NCBI RefSeq assembly: GCF_020080835.1
Contig: NC_058162.1
Coordinates: 3,968,001-4,032,000 of the forward strand
DNA: 64,000 bases
Direction of reading: 5' to 3'
Source of the DNA: Cotesia glomerata
Lineage: Eukaryota > Arthropoda > Insecta > Hymenoptera > Braconidae
Shown here: positions 23,461 to 36,400 of the stretch, one piece after another
Numbering within the stretch: the first letter of the stretch is position 1
How the letters are laid out: every line of letters starts with the position of its first letter
Made by a program: the position numbers and the translations under genes
Notes under the pieces: model-generated
Databases searched by the model: none
Told to the model about the DNA's origin: nothing
The model's input: only the letters and a program-made list of their open reading frames with translations

Positions 23461-23945
23461 GTAAAAAACAAACATGCTATGAAATAATCTCTTCTTTTAC
23501 TTAATTTAAGCCACCCTAATTTATTATAATACGGGGTTACATGTTCATATCTGGATAATTTGAAAATAAATCTTACGCAAGAATTTATTTTTCTTTGCAA
23601 CCTAAGCAGCAGCTTTTTCGACATGTTGGTAAACGCAGCACAACAATAATCGAAAATCGGGGAATATAAGTGTAGTCACTAATTTTACTCGCAATTGTTC
23701 ATTAAATATTTCATTGTTAATTTTAAGTTGAGCTAACGTTTTCATAGCTTGATTACAAGTCTTTAATACTTGGTGTTCCCAAGAGAGATTATTATCTAAA
23801 ATGACCCCTAGATATTTGACAGTATTAACATAAGGAATAACGCAATTATCAACTAAAATATTCTCTGCATTTATACAATAATCATTGCTAACTTTTAGTC
23901 TACTGCCAAAGATGATTGCTTTGGTTTTGAAGCATTTAACATATA
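23322..23945 (-). pseudogene. degenerate non-LTR retrotransposon reverse-transcriptase 3' part
   Basis: The minus-strand translation gives the RT C-terminal region: KTKAIIFGS, VKYLGVILDNNLSW (a hallmark of Jockey/I/R1-type LINEs), then LQRKINSCVRFIFKLSRYEH and LGWLKLSKRRDY. A single extra T near 23665 shifts the frame between the two blocks, and the element is 5' truncated near 23945, so it is dead. Confidence 0.8.
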
Positions 23946-24852
23946 GCTATACTATAGTACGTGACTTGAGAAGGATTTATGTTGTTCGAGACTGTACTTT
24001 CAGAAAACTTAACAAGTTTTTACTAGTGATTTAATGAAATTTAGCTTACCGAAATAATCTTTTATGCATTAAATAACTATATTATTATCAAATAATTGAT
24101 AATTTATTTTAAATTTGAATAAAATAATAAGTATTTTAATTTTTAATATTTTTTAAAAGTTTGGCAACGCAATAAATTTTATCGCGGTTGCGCATGCGTT
24201 GACTGCTCTATTCGTGTTTGTGATGTGTACGTGTGTATTATGTTTACAAGTAATGCTATTAAAAATATTAAAATATTAAAGCATTAAAATATTGATTATT
24301 TAATTATGTTATGTTTTATAATAAATAAAAACAATTTTATAATACTTTTCTTAACCTATTTGATATTTCTTTTAACCTATTTCATTGAAGCTTTAAATTT
24401 CCCGCGTGACCCACCATGTACGGCGTTGCCGTCAACATAACCCACATTTGCTATGGCTGACTATTTTTTTTAAATTTAGATTTTTCAAACTCAATTATTT
24501 TTATAACTAAGTACCCTCAACTTAATTTTACTTTTTCAATAATTTTTGAAAATTTGTTTTTTTCTTACAATGAGTTTTTCGAAGCTTTCTCATTATTTTT
24601 TCATCGTAAAATTTATTAAAACAAGAGTAGTTGTGAGATTTGGTATGTCATTACAATGTTAAATGACCTGTTTTGAATCTTGTTTTATAAATAAACTATC
24701 AACCCTAGGTCTCTGAAATTTTAACACAACACGTATTAAATATATTTCTATCGATCCTAAAAATTTTAAATTGATCTCATTATTTCGACTTAACTCCCAT
24801 ACCTCCTTAAACCATGACAGCTTAACTTATTCAATTTGTGAAACAGCGCTAT
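23946..24852. other. unassigned intergenic sequence
   Basis: No gene seen. 24175-24240 and 24400-24450 are GC-richer (TGCGCATGCG, CCCGCGTGACCCACC), without a recognisable motif set. Confidence 0.3.
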
Positions 24853-24856
24853 TTAA

Positions 24857-25940
24857 GGTATTACCCTCGCGACTTCCGTCGTCAAAAGTTTATGCCAGAG
24901 TGTACGGTACACATACCAGATAGCCATTATTAACAAGCCTAAAACTTTTTGCTGTTTATGTACTTATTTCAGCCAATCACGAAGGAGATACTGATCATTT
25001 GAAAAGTCTGGCAACACTGCGTGAGCGTTAAGATATTTTATAGTGGTTATACTGTAGTGTTTTGGACTGGCTGTAGACTTACCTCTGTTTTGATACATGC
25101 GTTTATTTATTTATTTACATACATTGAAAGATTAATATATATTATTATATTAAAATTGTTAACTTTTCGAATTTTTAATAAATATAAAAAAAAATGAAAA
25201 TTAATTCAGCCGACATTTAAAAATTTTTAGAATTTTTTTTTATTGAAAAAATGATTACAAAAAAATAAAAAAGAAATTTCACTTGAAAAAAACTTCAAAA
25301 ACTGTAAATGCAATATAAAAAAAATTTTTTTTTTTCTAATTTAATTATTAAAAAAAAGTCAAAAAATTAAAAATGTTGGCTAACTTTAGTATTATAAAAA
25401 AATACTTATTTTCATAAAATAATCATAGTTTTTTTTTTAAATAAATAAAATTAATAACTATAATATTACACCTAACGTAAATTAAACTTTTCAAATTTGT
25501 CAGCGCATGCGCGTCTCATACTTCTTTCGCGGCTAATAAAACTTGCGCTGTTGCCACAGCTTTATTAACGTATCCCCTCCTCAGTTAAAGTCTGGTAAAT
25601 TTTTCATTACTTATTAATAAATATCTCTGAAACTGTGTGGTAATTATCAATGAATTTTTTTTTTTAAATTGTTTAGTTGTTAGTTAACGTTACTCTAGTT
25701 TTTTAAAAAGATCCTAAGAAAAGTTTCTAAGATATAAAAATGTTTGTAGGTAAATTTTTCGATATCTCGTATACCGTAATGTATAAGAGCGTTCAAAACT
25801 CAAACTTTAAAATTAAATATCTCGGAAACTAGATGGTAAAAAATTCTCAAATTGCGCCAATCGACGCAGAATTATATGAAAATTAATCTACCAAAATTAA
25901 AAAAAAATCCTAAGAAAACGACTTTGGCGAGGGTACTACC
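24857..25940. mobile_element. TTAA-flanked element, copy 2 (1.1 kb)
   Basis: TTAA at 24853-24856 and 25941-25944; termini GGTATTACCCTCGC and (inverted) GGTAGTACCCTCGC. Closely matches copy 1 at 10171-11768 but lacks its P-like insertion and has instead acquired a TTAGCCGACA MITE at about 25191-25399. Confidence 0.75.
25191..25399. repeat. TTAGCCGACA MITE with empty site in copy 1
   Basis: Inserted between AAATATA and AAAAATACTTATTTTC; copy 1 reads AAATATAGAAAAATACTT without it (about 11217-11235). Ends ATGAAAATTAATTCAGCCGA and TTGGCTAACTTTAGTATTAT. Confidence 0.75.
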
Positions 25941-25944
25941 TTAA

Positions 25945-26853
25945 ATTTTTAAATGTCACTTGTCGACAATCGCGCCACCTAGTTATAAAATAAAAATGAT
26001 GTCAATAATAAACTGATGCTACGACGTGCTAGCAGAGTAGAAAAAAGAGTGAAGATTTAAAGGCGCTTCACAATATAAATTATAAAAGTCAATATTGATT
26101 GGCTCTCTATTAATTTGTAGTAATCAATCAGGATATTTATTTGAAAATTTATTTCCGTAATTATATTGAAGCCTTAAAAACTAAAGTCTTGATCAAAACG
26201 TGCATGTGTAGTGTGTCTCTGTGCATAATTAATTTTCTCAACACATAAAGAATCATGAAATACGCATCGTGCGTGCCTTGATGTCTGCGTTTAATATAAA
26301 ACAAAATAAAATACAAAAAATAACATTGGATTTATCACTTAGATCCTGGTGAATAAATTATTTTACGCCGTAGAACGCCATACTGGTTTGCATGCTGTCG
26401 TCTCATTAGATTATTATTATAAATAAAACAAATCTATAAAATAATGTTTGTGATCATTCGATGGATAAGATAAATGTATACTAACGGAAAATACATATAA
26501 TAAGGTATACTATTGGTAAAGTTAATTGGATTTAATATTTGTATGTTTATGTCTACAATAGTATTTTTTTTTTTTCTTAAACAAATGTAATTAATTGAAT
26601 GTTATTGACATTAAATATTATTAATGATTTTTTTCTATATTTAAAAAATATATTTTATTTTTTTTAGTAATTCTTGCAATTGTTGTTGAAACGTGTTGAA
26701 GTCGTAGACGTTTAGCTTTCCAACAATTTTCGAATAAAAAATTGTGTTCATCAGCTTAAATAGCCTTAATCAAATAGTAAAAATAAAACAAAACAAAAGT
26801 AGAACAAGACGAATAAAATAAGAAAAAAAAATATAGATATATCACAATAAATC
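25945..26853. promoter_or_regulatory. RCHY1 upstream region
   Basis: No other gene seen. AT-rich, with GC-richer patches near 26190-26290 and 26370-26405. It probably includes the promoter and 5' UTR; no specific element is identifiable. Confidence 0.25.
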
Positions 26854-29066
26854 ATGGAGAAAAGTAGTAAGACAAATGTATGTGCTGATGATACTGATGA
26901 CAATAAACAAGCTGAGACTTCGACAAATTCAGACGTAGAAGACAATGATTCTGAAGAACACTATGGCTGTGATCATTATAAAAGAAAATCAAAATTTGTG
27001 GTAAATATTTATAATTAATTAATTATATTATTTGTTTTTAATTAATTAATTATATTATTTGTTTTTAATTAATTAATTATATTATTTTTTTTTTATTAAT
27101 TAATTATATTATTTGTTTTTAATTAATTAATTATATTATTTGTTTTTAATTAATTAATTATATTATTTGTTTTTAATTAATTAATTATATTATTTGTTTT
27201 TAATTAATTAATTATATTATTTGTTTTTAATTAATTAATTATATTATTTGTTTTTAATTAATTAATAATATTATTTGTTTTTTATTAGTTGATTTTATTG
27301 TTTGTTTTTAATTAGTTAAATTTATTAATTTTTGTTAATTTTTACTTTGGGTTTGAAAATTTTAGAAATGAAATTTTGTTTTAGACACCGTGCTGCAATA
27401 AAGTTTACACCTGTCGTTTTTGTCACGATGAACAAGAGGCACATACGGTTAATCGTAAAGAAGTTACGGAATTAATATGCGTACTATGTGACACTCGTCA
27501 ACCTGTACAAGCCACGTGTCAGAATTGCCATTGTAGATTTGGCAAGTACACGTGTTTAGAATGTAATCTATTCGATGATGAAGATAAGAATCAATATCAT
27601 TGTGATGGATGTGGTATTTGCAGAGTTGGAGGAAGAGATAGATTTTTTCACTGCGCCAAATGTAATATGTGTTTACCTGTACAATTACAAAATGGACATA
27701 AGGTGAATAAATTGTTCAAGGAATAATCTATATTATTAAGATAATGAGAAAAATTTTGTCTCCATTATGATGATAAATACTTAGGCTGCATTCGAAAATG
27801 CTCTATCTCTAGATACATGATTAAGAAATGACCTTGTATCTTGAGAACTATTGACATTTTTAAATATATAAGCTCACCCCGACATTACACTCATCGAGAC
27901 CTTTCATTTAAGTACCTACATCAATTTTTCATATATTTTATATATTTATATATTTCACAAATACCATATATATAAAATATATAAAAAATGCCATGTGGGT
28001 ACTCAAATGAAAGCTCTTGATGAGTGTAACATTAGAATGAGCTTACATCTTTATAAATATCAATAATTAAGAAATTACCTTATATCTTGTAAAATATTGA
28101 CATTCTTAAAGATATAAGCTCACCCCGACATTACACTCATCGAGACCTTTCATTTGAGTACCCACATCAATTTTTCATATATTTTATATATTTATATATT
28201 TCACAAATACCATATATATAAAATATATGAAAAATGACATGTGGGTACTCAAATGAAAGCTCTTGATGAGTGTAACATTAGAATGAGCTTACATCTTTAT
28301 AAATATCAATAATTAAGAAATTACCTTATATCTTGTAAACTATTGACATTCTTAAAGATATAAGCTCACCCCGACATTACACTCATCGAGACCTTTCATT
28401 TGAGTACCCACATCAATTTTTCATATATTTTATATATTTATATATTTCACAAATACCATATATATAAAATATATAAAAAATGCCATGTGGGTACTCAAAT
28501 GAAAGCCCTTGATGAGTGTAACATCAGGATGAGCTTACATCTTTATAAATATCAATAATTAAGAAAGTACAGTGCAATCTAACAAAAGTCATTATTTAAT
28601 AAAGCAAAATTTTATTTATTTATAGTTCACAAATCACGGCAGTTAGTGACTGCAAGATTGCTAGTCACTTATAAGTGAATAATTAAATATGGTATCTATT
28701 TATTTTCAGTGCGTAGAAAATGTTTCACATGCCAATTGTCCTGTATGCTTAGAAGATATTCATACGAGTCGTATACCTTGTCATATTCCTGATTGCGGGC
28801 ATTTACTCCACCGTACCTGCTTTGAGGAGCTTTTACACTCCGGGCATTATGCTTGTCCTACTTGTCAAGTTTCTCTTCTTGATATGACAGATCTCTGGAG
28901 ATTTTTGGATGTTGAAGTGTCACTTACTCCAATGCCACCAGAGTATAAAGATTATAAAGCGGAAATTTTATGTAAAGACTGTCACGAAGTAATTATTTAT
29001 TGATTTAATTTTAAAGCTATTATTTCTACGGTAATCGCAAAAAATAGATCCGGAAAAAATTGTGCA

Positions 29067-29114
<48 letters not shown>

Positions 29115-29184
29115 CATTATTATTATCATCACCATTATCATGATTATTATTACCATTATCATGATTATTATTACCATTATCATG

Positions 29185-29233
<49 letters not shown>

Positions 29234-29667
29234 CATTATTATTATAATTACCATTATCACCATTATTATTATTATTATAATTTTTATTTTATAATAATTT
29301 TAATGAAATAATATGAATTTTTCATAACTTAAAAAATTTTTTTCCGAGTCTTTTTTTTCGGGATTTTATTTGTACATATAGAAATTTATTCAACCAATTT
29401 TTCTTGCAGGAATCAACTGTCAAGTTTCATGTTGTTGGATTAAAGTGTCTCAACTGTGGGAGCTATAACACATGTAGAATCAAAGGATCACCGTGTCCAG
29501 GTACTTTCATTTAATTTTAAATATTTATAATTTTCTCAAAAGATTTTATATAATTAATATTATTTTTTTATTACTTGCTAATAGATCCCGATAACATTGA
29601 TGGAGCTAGTGGAAGCGGTACTGGTGATGGTGATCAAGAACAACCTACCGATAATGGATCTCAATAA
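26854..29667 (+). CDS. RCHY1: RING/CHY zinc finger E3 ligase RCHY1 (Pirh2), 305 aa
   Basis: E3 ubiquitin ligase of the Pirh2 family. Exons: 26854-27000, 27385-27702, 28710-28988, 29410-29500, 29585-29667, total 918 nt. After an acidic N-terminus (about 40 aa) comes the CHY zinc finger starting YGCDHYKRK, continuing TPCCNKVYTCRFCHDE and ending near LICVLCDTRQPVQATCQNC. The CTCHY finger follows (FGKYTCLECN, YHCDGCGICRVGGRDRFFHC). The RING is C3H2C3 type: CPVCLEDI, CGHLLHRTCFEEL, YACPTC (about 165-202). A C-terminal zinc-ribbon segment has CKDC, then LKCLNCGSYNTC. The tail is short, Gly/Asp-rich and probably disordered. Length and domain order match animal RCHY1. Intron 1 is mostly a 27-bp minisatellite, intron 2 mostly a Helitron, intron 3 half an ATT microsatellite. 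Confidence 0.95.
27012..27290. repeat. 27-bp minisatellite in RCHY1 intron 1
   Basis: About ten copies of a 27-bp unit (ATATTATTTGTTTTT followed by AATTAATTAATT), nearly perfect at the start and drifting toward the 3' end. Confidence 0.9.
27727..28664 (+). mobile_element. non-autonomous Helitron in RCHY1 intron 2
   Basis: Starts A^TCTATATTATTAAG and ends GATTGCTAG^T with the hairpin GCAGTTAGTGACTGC just before the end. Three tandem hairpin units of about 244 bp. It starts 24 nt after the donor; removal leaves a 69-nt intron. Confidence 0.8.
29069..29280. repeat. (ATT)n compound microsatellite in RCHY1 intron 3
   Basis: Long ATT runs interrupted by ATCATGATT and ACC units. The open frames across it are repeat artefacts. 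Confidence 0.9.
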
Positions 29668-30783
29668 AACATTCCAAGCTCAATGATTTTATTATTAAAA
29701 TTGCTTAATGTAAAATCATATAAGCTTACATAGTAGATAACTGAACTAAATAATTTAGAGATTTTTTTCCCGTTAATTATTTTAAATTTAAACGGTGAAA
29801 CTTAGCTAATTTTGTGAATACTTTTTATCATTTTACAAATGTTTATTAATATATTTAATAATATTATTTTAGGAAAATGTTTGAGCAAACAACAACCAAA
29901 CAATGCTATTTTCAATTTAATATTCTGTTGACGCTATAATCATTGTTTTCGCATATTATTAACTATTATAATACGAGTTTAAAGTTTTCAATAGATTTGC
30001 TAATGAATAGCAAAAAAGATCAAAGTATTTATAAAAAGCTGCATTTATAATCATTGGTTTTTAATGATAAATTTGGAACAAAAGTAATTCCATTTTTTCA
30101 TTCCAATATATATTATTGCCATTCCGTAAAATTTTTTTTTTAAATTGTAATTATTATTGATGATATTTAGTAGCAGCATAAACTTATGCAAGTAAAATCA
30201 TTGTAACATAAAAGTTTAGAAAATAACACTGTGTTTAAATTTTTGACTTTTTTTGATGTACTACTTTTAGTTAAAAGTGTTTTAATAAAAAATAAACTTC
30301 TTTTCAAGAAAAAAAAAATTTAAGTTATTTTTTTTTTTTTATTGAATTCTGTAAAAATATTTTTTTGAGAATTTGATTTTTTAAATAATTTATTTTGAAG
30401 TAATTAGATAGAAAATATCAGCTGAACCCGATGTGCATTGTCAAACTTTCTTACAATAAAAATTATTATTAGTAAATATATTATAATTATAAATTATAAA
30501 AAAAAAATACCTTCTTAGATAATGGAGCAACTTCCGATGATAGAGAATAAATATAGTTTAATAAAAATCTAGAGGGTTTTATACCTCATATTAAATTCAA
30601 TACAAAAAATGTCTACGTTGGAATTTGCCTTCAGTTACCCCAGCAGTTGTCTTGAAAGTTTAAGTTCTATTATATGCAAAATCATGTGCTTTGCCTATTC
30701 GTAAGTTACGGTGGTGAGTCGTCGAGTATGTTATTAGTTTATTAGGACGACATGAAAAATGTCTCGGTCACTTTAATATGTTT
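29668..30783. other. RCHY1 3' flank
   Basis: Contains the AATAAA overlapping the RCHY1 stop and others near 30285, so the 3' UTR likely ends within this stretch. No gene seen. Confidence 0.4.
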
Positions 30784-32159
30784 TCTATATTAAAATAACA
30801 TTCTGAGAATATAATTTAATAAGTATTTAAGCTGCATTCGAAAATGCTCTATCTCTAGATACATAATTAAGAAATGACCTTTTATCTTGGGAACTATTGA
30901 CATTTTTAAATATATAAGCTCATCTCGATGTTACACTCATCGAGAACTTTCATTTGAGTACCCACATCAATTTTTCATATATTTTATATATTTATATATT
31001 TCACAAATACCACATATATAATATATATAAAAAATGCCATGTGGGTACTCAAATAAAAGCTCTTGATAAGTGTAACATCACGATGAGCTTACATCTTCAC
31101 AAATATCAATAATTAAGAAATGATCTTGTATCTTGTGAACTGTTGACATTTTTAAAGATATAAGCTCATCCCGATGTTACACTCATCGAGACCTTTCATT
31201 TGAGTACCCACATCAATTTTTCATATATTTCACAAATACCACATATATGATATATATGAAAAATGCCATGTGGATACTCAAATGAAAGCTCTTGATGATT
31301 GTAACATCACGATGAGCTTACATCTTTAAAAATATCAATAATTGAGAAATGACCTTGTATCTTGTGAACTATTGACATTTTTTAAGACATAAGCTCATCC
31401 CGATGTTACACTCATCGAGACCTTTCATTTAAGTACCCACATCATTTTTTCATATTTTTTATATATTATATATATGTATATATGAAAAATATATAAAAAT
31501 GCATGTGGGTACTCAAATGAAAGCTCTTGATGAGTGTAACATCGGGATAAGCTTATATTTTGAAAAATGTCAATAATTAATAAATGACCTTGTATCTTGT
31601 GAACTGTTGACATTTTTAAAGATATAAGCTCATCCCGATGTTACACTCATCGAGACCTTTCATTTGAGTACCCACATCAATTTTTCATAAATTTTATATA
31701 TTTCACAAATACCACATATATGATATATATGAAAAATGCCATGTGGATACTCAAATGAAAGCTCTTGATGATTGTAACATCACGATGAGCTTACATCTTT
31801 AAAAATATCAATAATTGAGAAATGACCTTGTATCTTGTAAACTATTGATATTTTTAAAGATATAAGCTCATCCTGATGTTACACTCATCGAGACCTTTCA
31901 TTTAAGTACCCACATCATTGTTTAATATATTTTCTATATTATATATATGTATATATGAAAAATATATAAAAATGCATGTGGGTACTCAAATGAAAGCTCT
32001 TGATGAGTGTAACATCAGGATGAGCTTATATCTTTAAAAACGTCAATAGTTAAAAAAGTACAGTGCAATTTAACAAAAGTCATTATTTAATAAAGCAAAA
32101 TTTTATTTATTTATAGTTCATAAGTCACGGCAGTCACATAGTAACTGCAAGGTTGCTAG
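30784..32159 (+). mobile_element. non-autonomous Helitron, five repeat units
   Basis: Left end TCTATATTAAAATAAC is diverged; the 3' end is intact: hairpin GCAGTCAC-ATA-GTAACTGC then AAGGTTGCTAG^T. Five tandem hairpin units. Lies between RCHY1 and Myb. Confidence 0.75.
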
Positions 32160-33200
32160 TTGTTTATTAGATAATTAATTGTCATAAGAACAATAATTAG
32201 TATGGGAATTTATTAGTTACATACATTCTCAATTGTTTCAGTAGAAAAATAGAAGAGCGTTACTCGAAGAATTGAGTAAAAATTCTTCTAAAAATATTTA
32301 TGACAGTCATTTAAATAAAAACAATTTTATTAAATAATAATTATTTTGGATAAAAAAAATTTCTTCTTTTTTAAAAAGATAGCCGATTTCACAGTAATTT
32401 TTTTTGTAACAAATAAACATTTTTTCATGTACTTTTAAATCAAAATAAATAAGAAACGCTTTCCTGATGACCATCTCGGTTTGTGAATATTTCAACTTGT
32501 TAAATTCGAAGAAATACTTACATGAATAGAAAAAAAAATTCGTAACTTTTTAATTGCAGAAATTATTTTCTATAAAATTTAAATTAAATATTGTAATCGA
32601 GTTTTTATTTAGATTTTTTTTTATTTAATATTATTAATAAATATTAAATTTGTGATTATATTAATACTTATTATTACATTTTTTAAAAAACTAATATTTA
32701 TTAAATTTAATAATCATGTTTTTTTCTAAATTAATTTTCTGGACCATCAATAATTTGTAGTAGCATTCATAAAAATGCATTGAAATATATTTTTCAAGTT
32801 AGAAATTGCTGAACAGGTATAGATTTATTTATATGGGTCCTAGAATTTGTATTTTGGATAAAAATTTTGTCCAATAAGGATTTTTTTTAGATAATCAAAT
32901 AACATGGAAATAAGGTAACATTTTTCGGGCTGAATCTTAAGATGATTAGGAATATTTATATTGGCAAATTTACAATACTTATTGAAGATAGTAAACCCTT
33001 CAATATTAATTGATTGACTATAAAAACATTAGTTCTCTATTTGAATTAATTTTTATTTAATTATTCCTTATCTGTACTATAAAAAACAACAGAAAAGCAG
33101 CCATAAGTGACGCTTGTAGACCCCAAAGTTTAAAAGAGCCAACACGTTTATTCCGTGTTGTTTACTCAGACTAGTTTCAATATATATTATAATTTTTTTA
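32160..33200. other. region between Helitron and Myb 3' end
   Basis: AT-rich, no gene seen. 33065-33200 is GC-richer, directly downstream of the Myb stop, and may be the Myb 3' UTR. Confidence 0.3.
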
Positions 33201-33463
33201 TTAAAAATTTAATGATCGCGGACGTAAAGCTGGCAATCCATGAGAATCAAGGAATTGGCGTGCAGCACGTGTCATCTCTATCTGATCGTTAGTTCGTCCA
33301 CATGCAACCATTGTCCACTGTGCTTCCAATTGTAACTGTAAATTGAAGAAAAAAAAAATTATAAATTTAAATATTCAAATTTATTTTTGTACACTCGTGT
33401 GAAAAAAAAGTCGTTTATTTAAGATCTTAAACGTGACACAAACCAAGACTCTTTTAAGACGTC

Positions 33464-33495
<32 letters not shown>

Positions 33496-36400
33496 GAGAG
33501 CAGATTTTTGAAATTTGGTTCTCGAATTTATTCGGCTGCCCAATTTTAAAACACAGTAACTGACAATTTAAAAATTTTTCTTATTAAAAAAAAGAAAATA
33601 CTTGAATATAAATATTTAAATAAAAAATACTTGAAATTATGGTCTAAAAGTTATAAGAAATCTAGCAATACTAAAAAAAATCTAGTATAAAAATTTTGCA
33701 GTTACTGTGTTTTAAAATTGAGCAGCCGTGTTATGAAAATTAATTTTTAGACGGTTTTGTGAGTTTTTAAAAACATTTTTGAGTACGCTCTTTTCAAATT
33801 GAATTTGAAATTGTTGAAAAATTATTATCCGACAATTTTAAGACTTATTTTAAAGCTCATGTTATAATAGTCTTTGAAAATATTTTTAAGAGTATTTTAA
33901 AATTATTTAAGACTATTTTAAGATTTTTTCAAGACTATTTAAAAATTTTTTTAAGATGAGCTCACAGCGATAGAGCTCCGGAAAATTTTTATAGAGTCTT
34001 TAAATAGTCTTAAAATGATCTTAAAAAAATCTTTAAAAAAATCCTTTATATGTAGCAATTAAATATTACAATTTACTACTTAATGAAATGAAATTGTTAA
34101 ATTTCTCTATGTCAACACTACGTAAAAAACTTAGGACCTGGTTAAAATCTAATAATGTTTAGGCATATAAATAATTGAAAAACCTAAATCATTAAAATTG
34201 GTAAAATTTGTTATAATAAAGTACTTGTCTTATTATGATTAATATTAGTATTATTAATATTAATAATAATAATAATAATAATATTGGTAGAAAAAAATTT
34301 CAGATAGTAGCTAAAAAAATCCAGATTATACTGGGTGATATCTGGATTATACTCATTAAAGTCTGGATTATACTAGCTACTATTTAAAATTTTATTTCAC
34401 TCAGTATAATCTGGGATAATATCCAGTGTCATCTTAAAAAAACGACAATTTTAAGACAGTTTTTTTTTTACACAAGCAGTTAGTATAATAAATCATCAGG
34501 AATATAAACCGACCTTTGGGCGTTTATGAGGTCTGAGAAGCAATGGACTGATACTTGGATTGTCATAAACGTCAAATGTGATAGCCCTCTTGGCGGTGGA
34601 CTTCCTCTGGATTAAGTCTTGGGGAGTCTGGAAAGGATAGACACACTAGCTACAGCCGGCAAGTTTTAAGAGTTGTAAATGTGATAGTAATAACAATATA
34701 TTTTTTATAACTTAAAGTTTTCAAATTACATACACATACATTTCTGTATATGTATTTATTTATTTACATATATATATTTTTTTTTTCAAAAAAAAAAAAA
34801 AAAATACACATATTTTTACAGAAAAAAAAGACCAGAAGTAAGATAATTTAAATTTGAGTTTTTTCATTTTTTTTTACTTTAAGTAAAATAGACAGAAAAA
34901 AGAATTTTAAAAATAGTAGTTTTTGTAAAATTGTTTGCTGCGATGACTAGGCGAGCCTCTGTATTTGGTATGGGTGCAAATTCTTAGAAAATATCTTGCC
35001 GAGGCCGCTGCGGCTCCTGAGCCGTTGCTCAATAATATCTTTGGGGGTGCTCGTACATTTGCGATCTTTAAAAGAGCGTCTTGACGAGGTAGGTCAGGTT
35101 TACAGGTAAAGGTGGGAATTACAATCAAGGTACTTTGGTACGCTAGGCCAGGCCTGTAACTTTTTTTTTTTTTTTTTTTACAAAGGAATTATTCGCTTTG
35201 AGTTAGTGCAGACATGCGGCAACCCAACGTAACAAAAAAAAAAAAAAAAAAAAACACTTAAAAAATATATAAATATTAAAATAATTAATAAAAAAAAAAA
35301 CAATAAAACGTTATTACTAATTTTAAATACATCATTCACTAAAGCTTGATAATTTATGCCATGATTGTTAAATAAATTGAAGTGATGTATTTATTTATTT
35401 AAATAATAATAAATTAAGTATTAAGAAAAAAAATAAATAAGTCCGATATCTTAAACCGAATAATTACCGAATTAGTTTAAATTAATTTTAATAAATTAAA
35501 TCTCGCGCCTCTATAAATATAATTAACAGAAAAACTAATTGATAACTAAATTTTTTTTTAACATGTTTTAATACTAATTAATAAATTCTGGGAATAATCT
35601 TGGGGGATTTTTTTCGTTTTCATACATAAATATATATACATAAGCACGATAGAAAAAAAAATCTTTGGAGGAAGGGGGATAGGATTTATTCGCGTAACGT
35701 AATAATTTTTTTTTTCGTATTTATAAAATTAGTCCAAAAACCCTCGTATTAAGTAAATGCTTTGTATTAGAGCACAAGAGCTTGTGGTCGATGATGTTAA
35801 ATTTAGAAAAAAAAAAAAAAGAAGATTATGTTAGTAAATTTAACGAAGAAAAAGACTATAGAGAAAATGTTAAAATAATAAGAAACACAAAAGTTATGAA
35901 ATAGTTAATAATAATGAAAGAAAATAAATAAGGCCGGCTAGCGTGTCTACAGGCGGTTGGTGCGAGAGTAAAACCAGGATAAGGCAGGTTGACTTTGGAT
36001 TTGACTTTGGGATTGGTGCTCTACCTTCAACGGACTCGGTCCTGCCGCTAAAAAGCTGTCTTCTAGGGCCATTGACGCTGGTGAAAATAAAACTGATGTA
36101 TCTAAGCTCTTGCTCTGGAAATAAAAATAAAAATTATAATATTTTTATTTTATTTTTTATGTAAAGTAAAGTACCCAGTACTTGAACAGACTTTTCGAAT
36201 TGTTGTAATACAAAACTCGTAAATTAATCATGAGTAATATGGGCATATTATAATTATTCAATGATACAGTAATTGATTTCTGGAAATTTTTTTAATTATA
36301 AATCAAAACAATTATATTTTTGTTAACTTAAGAGGGAACACTACTGACGGTCGAAAAAAAAGGTGATTTTAAGGAAAAAAAAAAACGTCAATATGTAAGA

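Noticed and set aside
29062..29247. Isoleucine-rich open frames on both strands
   Set aside because: Translation of the (ATT)n microsatellite in RCHY1 intron 3.
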